From Flavobacterium sp. DG2-3 (lineage in GTDB: Bacteria; Bacteroidota; Bacteroidia; Flavobacteriales; Flavobacteriaceae): a DNA stretch of 64,000 nt. Shown here one piece after another: positions 42,987 to 50,886 of this stretch. The notes below the pieces were generated by a model. The model saw nothing but the letters and a program-made list of their open reading frames with translations, was not told where the DNA came from and ran no database searches. The first letter of the stretch is position 1, and the number at the start of each line of letters is the position of its first letter. The stretch covers positions 1 to 64,000 of the forward strand of contig NZ_JAVAMB010000024.1 in NCBI RefSeq assembly GCF_030730925.1, given 5' to 3'. A program made the position numbers and the translations under genes.

Positions 42987-43895
42987 TTATATCTTTTCAG
43001 CAATTCTTAATTTGGCACTTCTAGCTCTATTATTAATTTTAATTTCTTCGTCGTCTGGAACAATCAGTTTTCCGATAGTTTTAAATGGGACTGAAAAGTT
43101 TCCGTAAAAATCTCTTTCTGGCTCTCCTTCAAACATTCCATTTTTAATGAATCTTTTTACCAATCGATCTTCTAAGGAATGATACGAGATTACCGAAAAC
43201 CTTCCGCCTGGTTTTAAAATTTCTAAAGACTGCTCAATAAATTCTTTTAGAACGTCCATTTCCTGATTTACCTCGATCCTGATTGCCTGATAAATCTGAG
43301 CCAGAATTTTGTTTCGAACTTTCTCTGGTAAATACTTTTTCAGAACTTCTTTTAATTCGTCTGTAGTTTTGATCGGATAATCTTTTCTCGCTTCCACAAT
43401 TGTTCTTGCCAAAACTGGTGCGTTCTTCAACTCCCCATAATCAAAAAAAACACGACGCAAATCCTGTTCTTCATATTCGTTAACCACCCGATAAGCATTT
43501 AAATCATTTTTTTGACTCATCCGCATATCTAACTCGGCATCAAATCTTGTTGAGAAACCTCTTTCTGGAACATCAAACTGATGTGATGAAACTCCTAAAT
43601 CAGCTAAAATCCCGTCAACTTGTTTTACTCCGTGAAAACGTAGAAATCTTTTTATGAATCTAAAGTTTTCATTAATCAAGGTAAACCTTTCGTCTGGCAA
43701 TGCATTGGCAAGCGCATCTTCGTCTTGGTCAAATGCAAACAGCCTTCCGTTTGGCCCTAATCTTCTTAAAATCTCTTTTGAATGACCACCGCCTCCAAAC
43801 GTAACATCTACATACACTCCGTCTGGTTTAATATCTAAACCATCAACTGTTGGATGAAGCAAAACCGGATTATGATATTCCATCTTCGTCGTCAT
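42987..43895 (-). CDS. rsmH: 16S rRNA (cytosine1402-N4)-methyltransferase RsmH
   Basis: RsmH (MraW) methylates C1402 of 16S rRNA. The 302 residues start with EYHNPVLLHPTVDGL and contain the SAM loop VDVTFGGGGHSKEIL (28-42), DGILADLGVSSHQFD near 100 and SYHSLEDRLVKRFI near 250. Either of two nearby ATG codons (43895 or 43883) could be the start. Both overlap the end of mraZ, so translation is probably coupled. Confidence 0.96.
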   Translation of the reverse strand: MTTKMEYHNPVLLHPTVDGLDIKPDGVYVDVTFGGGGHSKEILRRLGPNGRLFAFDQDEDALANALPDERFTLINENFRFIKRFLRFHGVKQVDGILADLGVSSHQFDVPERGFSTRFDAELDMRMSQKNDLNAYRVVNEYEEQDLRRVFFDYGELKNAPVLARTIVEARKDYPIKTTDELKEVLKKYLPEKVRNKILAQIYQAIRIEVNQEMDVLKEFIEQSLEILKPGGRFSVISYHSLEDRLVKRFIKNGMFEGEPERDFYGNFSVPFKTIGKLIVPDDEEIKINNRARSAKLRIAEKI

Positions 43896-44343
43896 TAATA
43901 TTTCCCATTACTTCTTCGGCTAAATCTGCAAAATCCATATCTTCGCCACTTATTGATTTTTCGTATAAATCTTTATCCCAAATCTCCACAATATTAACCG
44001 CAGATGAAAAAACCACATCTTTAGAAATACTTGCAAACGTTACCAAATCTTTTGGAACAAGCAATCTCCCCAATGCATCAACCTCAACCACTTTAACACC
44101 AGCAGTAAACCTTCTAATGAAATCGTTGTTCTTTTTTACAAAGCGATTAAGCTTGTTGATTTTTTTCATCATCGCATCCCACTCTACCATCGGATACAAC
44201 TCTAAACACGGCTGAAAAACAGAACGCTTCAAAACGAATCCGTCTTGAAGAGAAGCCGTCAATTGCTTTTTTAAAGGTGCAGGCATCATTAGCCTTCCTT
44301 TAGCATCGACTTTACATTCATATGTTCCAACAATTGTGTTCAA
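43870..44343 (-). CDS. mraZ: Transcriptional regulator MraZ
   Basis: MraZ is an AbrB-fold ring-forming DNA-binding protein that controls the dcw operon. The 157 residues hold two copies of the motif: GTYECKVDAKGRLMMP (6-21) and VVEVDALGRLLVPKDL (near 90). The start codon is TTG, because a TAG lies just upstream in frame and there is no ATG before the first motif. Five phased repeats upstream (44388-44447) look like its own operator. rsmH overlaps its end. Confidence 0.96.
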   Translation of the reverse strand: MNTIVGTYECKVDAKGRLMMPAPLKKQLTASLQDGFVLKRSVFQPCLELYPMVEWDAMMKKINKLNRFVKKNNDFIRRFTAGVKVVEVDALGRLLVPKDLVTFASISKDVVFSSAVNIVEIWDKDLYEKSISGEDMDFADLAEEVMGNINDDEDGIS

Positions 44344-44368
44344 AAAAACTAGTTAACATGTTATACAG

Positions 44369-44376
44369 CAAAAATA
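44369..44376 (-). promoter_or_regulatory. Putative -7 box of the mraZ operon
   Basis: TATTTTTG on the minus strand fits TAnnTTTG and lies 25 bp from the TTG start codon of mraZ. The -33 region would coincide with boxes 1 and 2 of the operator. Confidence 0.6.
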
Positions 44377-44387
44377 TAAAAAATTTT

Positions 44388-44447
44388 ACCACATTTTACC
44401 ACTTTATACCACTTTGTTAATAAGTTTAACCACTTTGCTACCACTTT
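44388..44447 (-). promoter_or_regulatory. Probable MraZ operator (five phased AAAGTGGT boxes)
   Basis: On the minus strand the octamer AAAGTGGT (one copy AATGTGGT) occurs five times, starting on the plus strand at 44388, 44398, 44408, 44429 and 44440. The steps are 10, 10, 21 and 11 bp, so all lie on one face of the helix. MraZ of other bacteria binds direct repeats with about 10-bp spacing, and mollicute MraZ boxes have the form AAAGTGG. The position over the -33 region suggests autorepression. Confidence 0.75.
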
Positions 44448-44685
44448 CTATAATTCCCATTCAATCAATACCTTAACTATTAATTAACAGATTTTTAATT
44501 CTGTTATTCATTCGAAAAAATAATGGGCTAATTTTCTTAAAAAATTGATTATTATGCACTTTTCTTAACATTTGAAGATTTTAGCAAAAACACGTTTAAT
44601 TACTGATTTTTAATGTTTTACATATTCTACTCAAATTATCTAGTTAAAAAATGGCGTCAAAAATTCATTTTTGTGTAATTAACCC

Positions 44686-44693
44686 TATATTTG
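44686..44693 (+). promoter_or_regulatory. Putative -7 box for the hydrolase gene
   Basis: TATATTTG is an exact TAnnTTTG match 27 bp before the ATG at 44721. Confidence 0.55.
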
Positions 44694-44720
44694 TCGAAAT
44701 TGAAATTGGCATTAGATTAG

Positions 44721-45485
44721 ATGGACAAACACTATAAAAAAGAAGGCAAATACAGCTATTTTGAAGCTGGAGAAGGAACTCCGATCGTTATTCTGCATGG
44801 TTTAATGGGAGGTCTAAGTAACTTTGATGGTGTAGCACAATATTTCCCAACAAAAGGATATAAAGTTGTTATCCCAGATTTGCCAATATACACCCAAAGC
44901 ATTTTAAAAACGAACGTAAAAAGTTTTGCGAAATACGTAAAAGATTTTATCACTTTTAAAGGGTTTGACAAAGTTATTCTTCTAGGAAATTCTCTAGGAG
45001 GACATATTGCTTTATATCACACAAAACTGTATCCTGAAAAAGTTGCAGGCCTTGTAATTACTGGAAGTTCTGGTCTTTACGAAAGCGCAATGGGAGACAG
45101 TTACCCAAGAAGAGGAGATTATGAATACATTAAAAAGAAAGCTGAAGATGTATTTTATGACCCAAAAATTGCAACCCCAGAATTGATTGATGAAGTGTAC
45201 GCTACTGCTAACGACCGCATCAAATTAATTAAAACCCTAACTATTGCAAAGAGCGCAATTCGTCATAATATGGCTAAAGATTTGCCAAAAATGACTGTTG
45301 ACACTTGTATTATTTGGGGTAAAAATGATTCTGTAACACCTCCAAATGTGGCAGAAGAATTTCATAAATTATTGCCGAATTCTGATTTGTACTGGATTGA
45401 CAAATGCGGACACGCAGCAATGATGGAACACCCTCAGGAATTTAACGAAGTTCTTGAAAAATGGCTTACTGAAAAGAAATTATAG
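44721..45485 (+). CDS. Alpha/beta fold hydrolase
   Basis: The 254 residues form a typical alpha/beta hydrolase. HGLMGG near 26 supplies the oxyanion hole, GNSLGGH (Ser near 92) the nucleophile elbow, and the end has WGKNDSVTPP (Asp near 202) and CGHAAMMEHP (His near 231). The catalytic triad is therefore complete. There is no signal peptide. The substrate is unknown; esterase or C-C hydrolase are both possible. engB follows 45 bp downstream on the same strand. Confidence 0.92.
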   Translation: MDKHYKKEGKYSYFEAGEGTPIVILHGLMGGLSNFDGVAQYFPTKGYKVVIPDLPIYTQSILKTNVKSFAKYVKDFITFKGFDKVILLGNSLGGHIALYHTKLYPEKVAGLVITGSSGLYESAMGDSYPRRGDYEYIKKKAEDVFYDPKIATPELIDEVYATANDRIKLIKTLTIAKSAIRHNMAKDLPKMTVDTCIIWGKNDSVTPPNVAEEFHKLLPNSDLYWIDKCGHAAMMEHPQEFNEVLEKWLTEKKL

Positions 45486-45530
45486 CCATCAAAAATTATT
45501 TTTTTAGGAGGTTTTAAAACGCGAAGGAAT

Positions 45531-46151
45531 ATGAAAATTAATACCGCCGAATTTATTGTCAGCAATTCTGACGCATCAAAATGTCCGAAGGACTTTTTGC
45601 CAGAATATGCTTTTATTGGAAGATCAAACGTAGGTAAGTCATCGTTGATTAACATGCTTACCAATAATAAAAACTTAGCAAAAACTTCTGGAAAACCGGG
45701 AAAAACACAGTTAATTAATCATTTTAAGATTAATAACAACTGGTTTTTGGTCGATTTACCTGGTTACGGTTATGCTAAAGTTTCAAAGAAAACAAAATCT
45801 GTTTTTCAGCAATTTATTACCGATTATTTTGAAACAAGAGAACAATTGGTTTGCGCTTTTGTTTTGATTGATATTCGCCACGAAGCGCAAAATATAGACA
45901 TCGAGTTTATGTCTTATATGGGCGAAAGCGAAATTCCGTTCTGCATAATTTTCACAAAAGCAGATAAAATCAGCAAAGGAAAAATAGATTCGCATATTGC
46001 GGCTTACAAAAAACAAATGTTTGCCAACAATTGGGCCGAAATGCCACAGTATTTTGTAACCTCATCTACAGAATCAATTGGAAAAGAAGAATTGCTTTCT
46101 TATATTGACGAAGTAAATCAGGAAGTTTTTAAAAACAACTCAGAATTTTAA
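45531..46151 (+). CDS. engB: Ribosome biogenesis GTP-binding protein EngB/YsxC
   Basis: EngB is a GTPase needed for large-subunit assembly and for division in some bacteria. The 206 residues hold the G1 loop GRSNVGKSSLIN (near 29-40), G2 KTSGKPGKTQ, G3 DLPGYGYAK near 74, G4 TKADK near 144 and G5 SSTES near 174. It is followed by an AT-rich fold-back sequence that may end transcription. Confidence 0.96.
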   Translation: MKINTAEFIVSNSDASKCPKDFLPEYAFIGRSNVGKSSLINMLTNNKNLAKTSGKPGKTQLINHFKINNNWFLVDLPGYGYAKVSKKTKSVFQQFITDYFETREQLVCAFVLIDIRHEAQNIDIEFMSYMGESEIPFCIIFTKADKISKGKIDSHIAAYKKQMFANNWAEMPQYFVTSSTESIGKEELLSYIDEVNQEVFKNNSEF

Positions 46152-46434
46152 AATTAAAATATACGATATTGAAAATCCCAAATTCCAATTTTAAAATGGA
46201 GTTTGGGATTTTTTATGCTTTAACAATTGATAAATCAGAATCCGAAGGATTCAAATGTTTATAGCAAAAATATTTCCTGATGCGGTACGACCCCCGATGG
46301 GGTCAAATTAAAACCGTAAATCTTTTTTCTAGAATATAAAAACTCCAATCATACCGATTAGAATTTTTTATTTTACAGAAAAATCTTAAGGAATATATTT
46401 TTATGTTATATTTGGCGCAAACCAAAAACAATCA
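46152..46434. repeat. Fold-back elements after engB
   Basis: An AATCCCAAATTCC / TTTGGGATT hairpin followed by T bases (46175-46215) may be the terminator of engB. Two further small hairpins follow, GAATCCGAAGGATTC (46239-46253) and GACCCCCGATGGGGTC (46289-46304). No gene is seen. TATATTTG at 46407-46414 is the likely promoter of the next gene. Confidence 0.65.
46407..46414 (+). promoter_or_regulatory. Putative -7 box for the 212-aa lipoprotein gene
   Basis: TATATTTG matches TAnnTTTG exactly, 20 bp before the ATG at 46435. Confidence 0.55.
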
Positions 46435-47073
46435 ATGAACAATTTTAAATCCATTCGTTTTATTCTTTACATTTCCTTTCTGTTCCTTTTCTTCTCTTGT
46501 CAGTCTTCCCATTATATGTTAATGACCGGACAACGCACCGGAGTTGATTTCTCTTCTGGAAGATGGCTGCTAAATGAATTAGACTGCCCCAAAAACTCCA
46601 AACAAAAATTAACCGACGAGACTTTAAAATTCTTTAGAAAAAAGTTAGGAGATCGAGTATTTTATATACAGGATGTTAATGGATTACTTGTTCCAAGAAA
46701 AATCAACTTAAATCCGAATAGTGTAAAGCTGAAAGAACTAAAAGAAGGCACTGGTTTTGACTTTTTCATTAATATTTCAACACATAAAAGCAAAAGTGAT
46801 TTAGGCTCTATCGAACTTTATGAAGACGACTATTCTTCAGGGAAAAATGAAGCCTCGGTCATTTTAGAGATTTATGATTTGAATTTACAGCAGATCATTT
46901 ATTCGCAAAATGTTGTCGGCATAACCAATAAAGCAAATAAACAGTCAATGTGGGAAACCGAAAAATCGGATAAACTTTTAGATAATGTAACGTTGTACAA
47001 AAATTCGAACGCTTTAATGATTGGTGCTTTAAAACGTATTCTTAAAGATCTAGAAAAAAGATCTGTGAATTAA
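46435..47073 (+). CDS. Hypothetical lipoprotein (212 aa)
   Basis: No known family. The N-terminus has a membrane-type signal ending in FLFFSC (Cys22), which suggests lipid modification. The mature part starts QSSHYMLMTGQRTGVDFSSGRW and continues with alternating strands and helices (GFDFFINISTHKS, VILEIYDLNLQQIIYSQNVVG). It is expressed from its own promoter. A function is not predictable. Confidence 0.7.
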   Translation: MNNFKSIRFILYISFLFLFFSCQSSHYMLMTGQRTGVDFSSGRWLLNELDCPKNSKQKLTDETLKFFRKKLGDRVFYIQDVNGLLVPRKINLNPNSVKLKELKEGTGFDFFINISTHKSKSDLGSIELYEDDYSSGKNEASVILEIYDLNLQQIIYSQNVVGITNKANKQSMWETEKSDKLLDNVTLYKNSNALMIGALKRILKDLEKRSVN

Positions 47074-47138
47074 AATAATTCAAATTCCAAAATTTAAATT
47101 CCAAATTCCAATATCAAATGGAGTTTGGAATTTTTGTT

Positions 47139-47778
47139 TTATCGAAACTTCTTATTTAAAATTTTCCATTCTCTAAATATCAAAAACTGATATAGGATAT
47201 AAAATAAAGAGTTAAAAAACCAAAAGTCCAGTAAAAATGGTTCTGTAAAAATAACGGAATCGGAATTACCACTTAAAAAAATAGTCGAACTGCTGACTAA
47301 ATAGATAATCAATCCGTTAGAGAAATACATGTAATTGGATTTAACGTTCTCAAAATTTTGTGTCAAGTAAATTAAAGCATATAAAACCAATAAAGCCGAA
47401 GTTACGCCAATTTCAAATAAGTTAAATTGCCAATAAAGTTCCGGCGTTCTAGAATACTGAATTGCTAACAGAATCAAAACCAATATCAGTAAAAAAAGAA
47501 TTGCTTTCTTTAAAATAGCATTTGAAAATAAGCCTCGAAAAAAGATGCTTAAAATAATAAATTGAAAAATGAAGTAATAATGCGAAAGAAAAAAATTAGA
47601 GCCTGGAGCATAAAACCCAATAATGTTACAAAGCAATTCATTGACAAACAAACCAATCAAATATACTATTAGTATATAATAATGTGCGTTTTTGTTTTTT
47701 CGCGTCTTGCAAAATAAAATACTGTTTACCAGTAAAAAAAAACAATCCGATAAGACTTACTAGAAAAGGAAACAGCAT
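47139..47778 (-). pseudogene. Multi-helix membrane protein gene with frameshift in a T9 tract
   Basis: The open 173-codon frame (47139-47660) has about six hydrophobic helices but no proper N-terminus. A short frame from ATG 47778 reads MLFPFLVSLIGLFF and enters a run of nine T (47734-47742). With eight T it would join the downstream frame as LLVNSILFCKTRKNKNAHYYILIVYLIGLFVNELL, a perfect continuation with another helix and a basic loop. So the gene seems to be split by a single-base change in the homopolymer. Phase variation, a fixed mutation or a sequencing error are all possible. The function is unknown. Confidence 0.75.
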
Positions 47779-47874
47779 ATAATTGGATTTGCTCAGACAA
47801 TTTACAAAATAAAAAATCCCAAACCCAATATTAATTGGAATTTGGAATTTTTGTATTGAAATTTAAGCCTATGT

Positions 47875-48207
47875 TTATTTCGTAAGTTCTAGTTTTTCTG
47901 CGAAGTAATCACAAAAATCTTTCATGGTATCAGACATTTTTTCGTCGTCTGTCGCACGTTTGAAAGTATCTGACATTGCCACTAAAGTCTGGTGAAAGAA
48001 AATCTTCATTTCGTCTACCGGCATATCTTTGGTCCACAAATCAATACGCATCGTTTCTTTTGCTTTACTGTCCCAAATTGACAACATTATTGCTTTTGCC
48101 TCTTCGGCTTGAACTCCACCATCTTGTGCACTCCATGTCAGTTTTTCTGGAACGCGGTTTTCGTCCAATTCTATATTAAATCTAATCTCTGAGTTTATAT
48201 TTGCCAT
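47875..48207 (-). CDS. gldC: Gliding motility protein GldC
   Basis: GldC is a small cytoplasmic protein linked to Bacteroidota gliding. The 110 residues match the family well: NSEIRFNIELDENRVPEKLTW, then SAQDGGVQAEEAKAIMLSIWD, and the end DTMKDFCDYFAEKLELTK. It lacks a signal peptide. The ATG overlaps the gldB stop codon by one base (TAATG), so translation is coupled with gldB. The gene helps place the organism in the Flavobacteriia. Confidence 0.95.
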   Translation of the reverse strand: MANINSEIRFNIELDENRVPEKLTWSAQDGGVQAEEAKAIMLSIWDSKAKETMRIDLWTKDMPVDEMKIFFHQTLVAMSDTFKRATDDEKMSDTMKDFCDYFAEKLELTK

Positions 48208-49163
48208 TATTTCTTAGGTTTATATTTTGATTTTTCGAAGATTTCTTTTGGCTGTAACTTAAATAATTCGGCCAAAGAAACATCACTATTATTTTTCATG
48301 TAAGAACGTACCATTTGCCAGCCAATCCAAGCTCCCACTCGCCCTGGAGAATCGTTATCTATTTCTAAAAAGAATTTGGAAAAAGGTGCCGGAGCTATAA
48401 ATCGCGCATTCAATTTCGGATCATCACTGTAGAGCATTTCATTTTCTATAAAATAACGCCACATGTATGCTTCGTTTTCTTGACACCATTTTATCTGCTC
48501 AGGCGTATATCCCATTTTTTCAGCATCTGTATATTCAGGAAGCAGTAAATCTTTTGCATAAAGCTGTTTCCCTTCAAAAATCATTTGAGACACTAAACTC
48601 TTGTCTATAGAATTCTGAATATTTCGATAAGAAAAACTAGAAACCACATCGGGCATAATTTGTCTTTCTTCAAAATTCTCTTTCAAATAATTTGGAAATT
48701 CATAAAACTTATGCTCTTTTCCTAAATACAATTCCAAAGCAACCACAACAAGACTGTCAGCATAAATCGATTTTGCATTATAGTCCATTTCTCCAATAAC
48801 GGTAATTACCTTCGGGATTTTAGTTTTAGGAAAATAATACTTTATATGCTGAAAAAGTTCATTAAACTCTTTGCGAACAGGCTCGAAATTACTATATTTT
48901 TTCTGAACTTCTTCATAAACTTCTCTCCAGATCGGATCATTCATTTTCTGAATCCAGACATTATCGTCGTTACCAGGAAAGAAAAAAGGATATTGTTTTT
49001 TTACTTTTGCCAGATCTTGCGGTTTAGTTTCAAAAAACACTTTATCAAATCGTTCTACTTTAATATCAACAGGGATTTCTTCTACTTCTTTTTCAACCTT
49101 ACTCTTTTGATTACAAGACAAAAAAAACAGGCATAGAACCACTGCAAAGCGATAAATTTTCAT
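48207..49163 (-). CDS. gldB: Gliding motility lipoprotein GldB
   Basis: GldB is a lipoprotein essential for gliding in Flavobacterium johnsoniae. The 318 residues begin with a lipoprotein signal (CLFFLSC, Cys17). The mature part shows IPVDIKVERFDKVFFETKPQ and a C-terminal GRVGAWIGWQMVRSYMKNN, where HExxH-like peptidase residues are absent. It is upstream of gldC, overlapping by one base. A TATATTTG box lies 63 bp before the ATG. Confidence 0.95.
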   Translation of the reverse strand: MKIYRFAVVLCLFFLSCNQKSKVEKEVEEIPVDIKVERFDKVFFETKPQDLAKVKKQYPFFFPGNDDNVWIQKMNDPIWREVYEEVQKKYSNFEPVRKEFNELFQHIKYYFPKTKIPKVITVIGEMDYNAKSIYADSLVVVALELYLGKEHKFYEFPNYLKENFEERQIMPDVVSSFSYRNIQNSIDKSLVSQMIFEGKQLYAKDLLLPEYTDAEKMGYTPEQIKWCQENEAYMWRYFIENEMLYSDDPKLNARFIAPAPFSKFFLEIDNDSPGRVGAWIGWQMVRSYMKNNSDVSLAELFKLQPKEIFEKSKYKPKK

Positions 49164-49225
49164 TTTATTTTAATTAGATTTGTGTTATCAGAATTTTAAG
49201 CAGTTGCATACTCAAAATAATTCTG

Positions 49226-49233
49226 CAAATATA
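49226..49233 (-). promoter_or_regulatory. Putative -7 box for gldBC
   Basis: TATATTTG on the minus strand, an exact TAnnTTTG match in the 99-bp gldB-nadE spacer. It gives a leader of about 57 nt. Confidence 0.5.
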
Positions 49234-49262
49234 CATCCCTGCATCTTAAAACTTAAACTATT

Positions 49263-50069
49263 ATGGCTAAAAAAAGCACAATTCAGACAGAAAAAGTAAA
49301 TACGCACATTGTAGAGTGGTTAAAAAATTACGCTACTAATGCAAAAGTAAACGGTTTTGTAATTGGAATCTCAGGAGGTGTAGATTCTGCAGTAACTTCA
49401 ACTTTATGCGCACAAACAGGACTGAAAGTTTTATGTGTAGAAATGCCAATTCATCAGGCAGAAAGCCAAGTTTCTAGAGGAAGAGAACATATTGAGCAAC
49501 TTAAAAAACGTTTCCCAAATGTTTCTGATGTTAAGACTGATCTGACAGAGACTTTTGAATCTTTTAAAAGTGCCGTACCTTCAACTGAAGATGCAGCAAA
49601 AGTAAATTTAGCTTTGGCTAATACTCGTGCCCGCATTAGAATGACTTCTTTATATTATTTAGCAGGAATTCATGGTTTGCTTGTTGCCGGAACTGGAAAT
49701 AAAGTAGAAGATTTTGGTGTAGGTTTTTACACTAAATATGGAGACGGCGGAGTCGATTTAAGTCCAATTGCTGATTTAATGAAATCTGATGTATATGCTT
49801 TAGGAGAATTTTTACAGATTCCGCAGTCAATTTTAACAGCTGCCCCTACAGATGGATTATTTGGAGACAATCGTACCGATGAAGACCAATTAGGGGCAAG
49901 TTATGACGAACTAGAATGGGCCATGTTAGCCGCGGAGTCAGGAAAGACGGCATCTGACTTCGAAGGGAGAGAAAAATCTGTCTTTGAAATTTATAAACGA
50001 TTAAACACCAGCAACAAGCATAAAATGGATCCAATTCCGGTTTGTTTGATCCCAAAAACGTTAAAATAA
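49263..50069 (+). CDS. nadE: NAD synthetase NadE (ammonia-dependent type)
   Basis: NadE converts nicotinic-acid adenine dinucleotide to NAD with ATP and ammonia. The 268 residues show the PP-loop GISGGVDSAVTS (35-46), GTGNKVEDFGVGFYTKYGDGGVDLSPIADLMKS near 145-177, and the DGLFGDNRTDEDQLGASYDELEWA region (first residues near 200). There is no glutaminase domain, so free ammonia is used. It is divergent from gldBC and followed by a regulator gene. Confidence 0.95.
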   Translation: MAKKSTIQTEKVNTHIVEWLKNYATNAKVNGFVIGISGGVDSAVTSTLCAQTGLKVLCVEMPIHQAESQVSRGREHIEQLKKRFPNVSDVKTDLTETFESFKSAVPSTEDAAKVNLALANTRARIRMTSLYYLAGIHGLLVAGTGNKVEDFGVGFYTKYGDGGVDLSPIADLMKSDVYALGEFLQIPQSILTAAPTDGLFGDNRTDEDQLGASYDELEWAMLAAESGKTASDFEGREKSVFEIYKRLNTSNKHKMDPIPVCLIPKTLK

Positions 50070-50161
50070 TACATTTTAACATTCTCTGCGAGTTATTACA
50101 GAATTTATTTATTAATTTTACCGTTCCAAAAACATGAACAATTCTAAAAAAGGTAAAAATT

Positions 50162-50791
50162 ATGATTAAAGTATGTCTAGCAGACAATCATCCTGTGACG
50201 CACTTTGGCGTTAAGTCTTATTTCAAAGACCACGATCAAATTTCAATTGTTGCCAACGTAGGCAATTTTTCAATGGTTAGAGATATCCTTCAAACGAAGG
50301 AAATCGATATTCTAATCTTAGATTTAGAGTTAGAAGGACTTTCAAGTATCTTTGAGATTAAATCTATCTTGAAAAATTTCCCAAAAACAAAAATTGTTAT
50401 TTTCAGTGATCTTGCTGAGCAAATGTATGCTCCAAATGCAATTAAGGCAGGAGTTTCTGGGTATGTGCACAAAACAGAAAAACTTGAAACATTAGGTCAT
50501 TCTATTATTAAAGTACACGAAGGAAAAATTATCATCAACGAAACAGTACGTAAAAACATGGCACTTATTGCTAAACAAAGCAAAAGTGAGCGTCTGTACA
50601 GAAAACTTTCTAACCGTGAGATCGAGGTTTTACGTTATTTAAGTGATGGTAAGAAAAACAACGAAATCTCTAAAATCTTAAATCTGAACGAAAAAACGAT
50701 CAGTACTTACAAACTAAGATTATTGACTAAATTGAATGTTACTAATTTAGTTGACTTAGTAAACAAAGCTAAGACTTTAGAAATTATTTAA
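50162..50791 (+). CDS. NarL/LuxR-type response regulator
   Basis: The 209 residues have a receiver domain (acidic D8, phospho-acceptor D54 in ILILDLELEG, Lys in YVHKTEKLE) and a LuxR-type helix-turn-helix at the C-terminus (KLSNREIEVLRYLSDGKKNN, EKTISTYKLRLLTKLNV). A cognate kinase gene is not in the window. It may be an orphan. The 92-bp gap after nadE suggests that the two are read together or from a promoter I cannot see. A terminator follows. Confidence 0.93.
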   Translation: MIKVCLADNHPVTHFGVKSYFKDHDQISIVANVGNFSMVRDILQTKEIDILILDLELEGLSSIFEIKSILKNFPKTKIVIFSDLAEQMYAPNAIKAGVSGYVHKTEKLETLGHSIIKVHEGKIIINETVRKNMALIAKQSKSERLYRKLSNREIEVLRYLSDGKKNNEISKILNLNEKTISTYKLRLLTKLNVTNLVDLVNKAKTLEII

Positions 50792-50840
50792 TCACAAGTC
50801 GAAAATCTTAACCTTTTAAGAGAATCGAAAAAAATTATAA

Positions 50841-50883
50841 AACTCTATCTAATTTGATAAATCAAAATAGATAGAGTTTTTTC
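50841..50883. terminator. Two-way terminator between regulator and dnaG
   Basis: The stem AACTCTATCT / AGATAGAGTT with an 18-base loop has a T run on the plus side and A-rich DNA on the other, so it can serve both convergent genes. Confidence 0.85.
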
Positions 50884-50886
50884 TTT

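Larger units (their letters stand above)
44344..44720. promoter_or_regulatory. Divergent control region between mraZ and the hydrolase gene
   Basis: No gene in these 377 bp. The left part holds the mraZ promoter box and the MraZ-like boxes. The right end holds a TATATTTG box (44686-44693) for the plus-strand hydrolase gene. The middle is AT-rich without visible structure. Confidence 0.7.
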
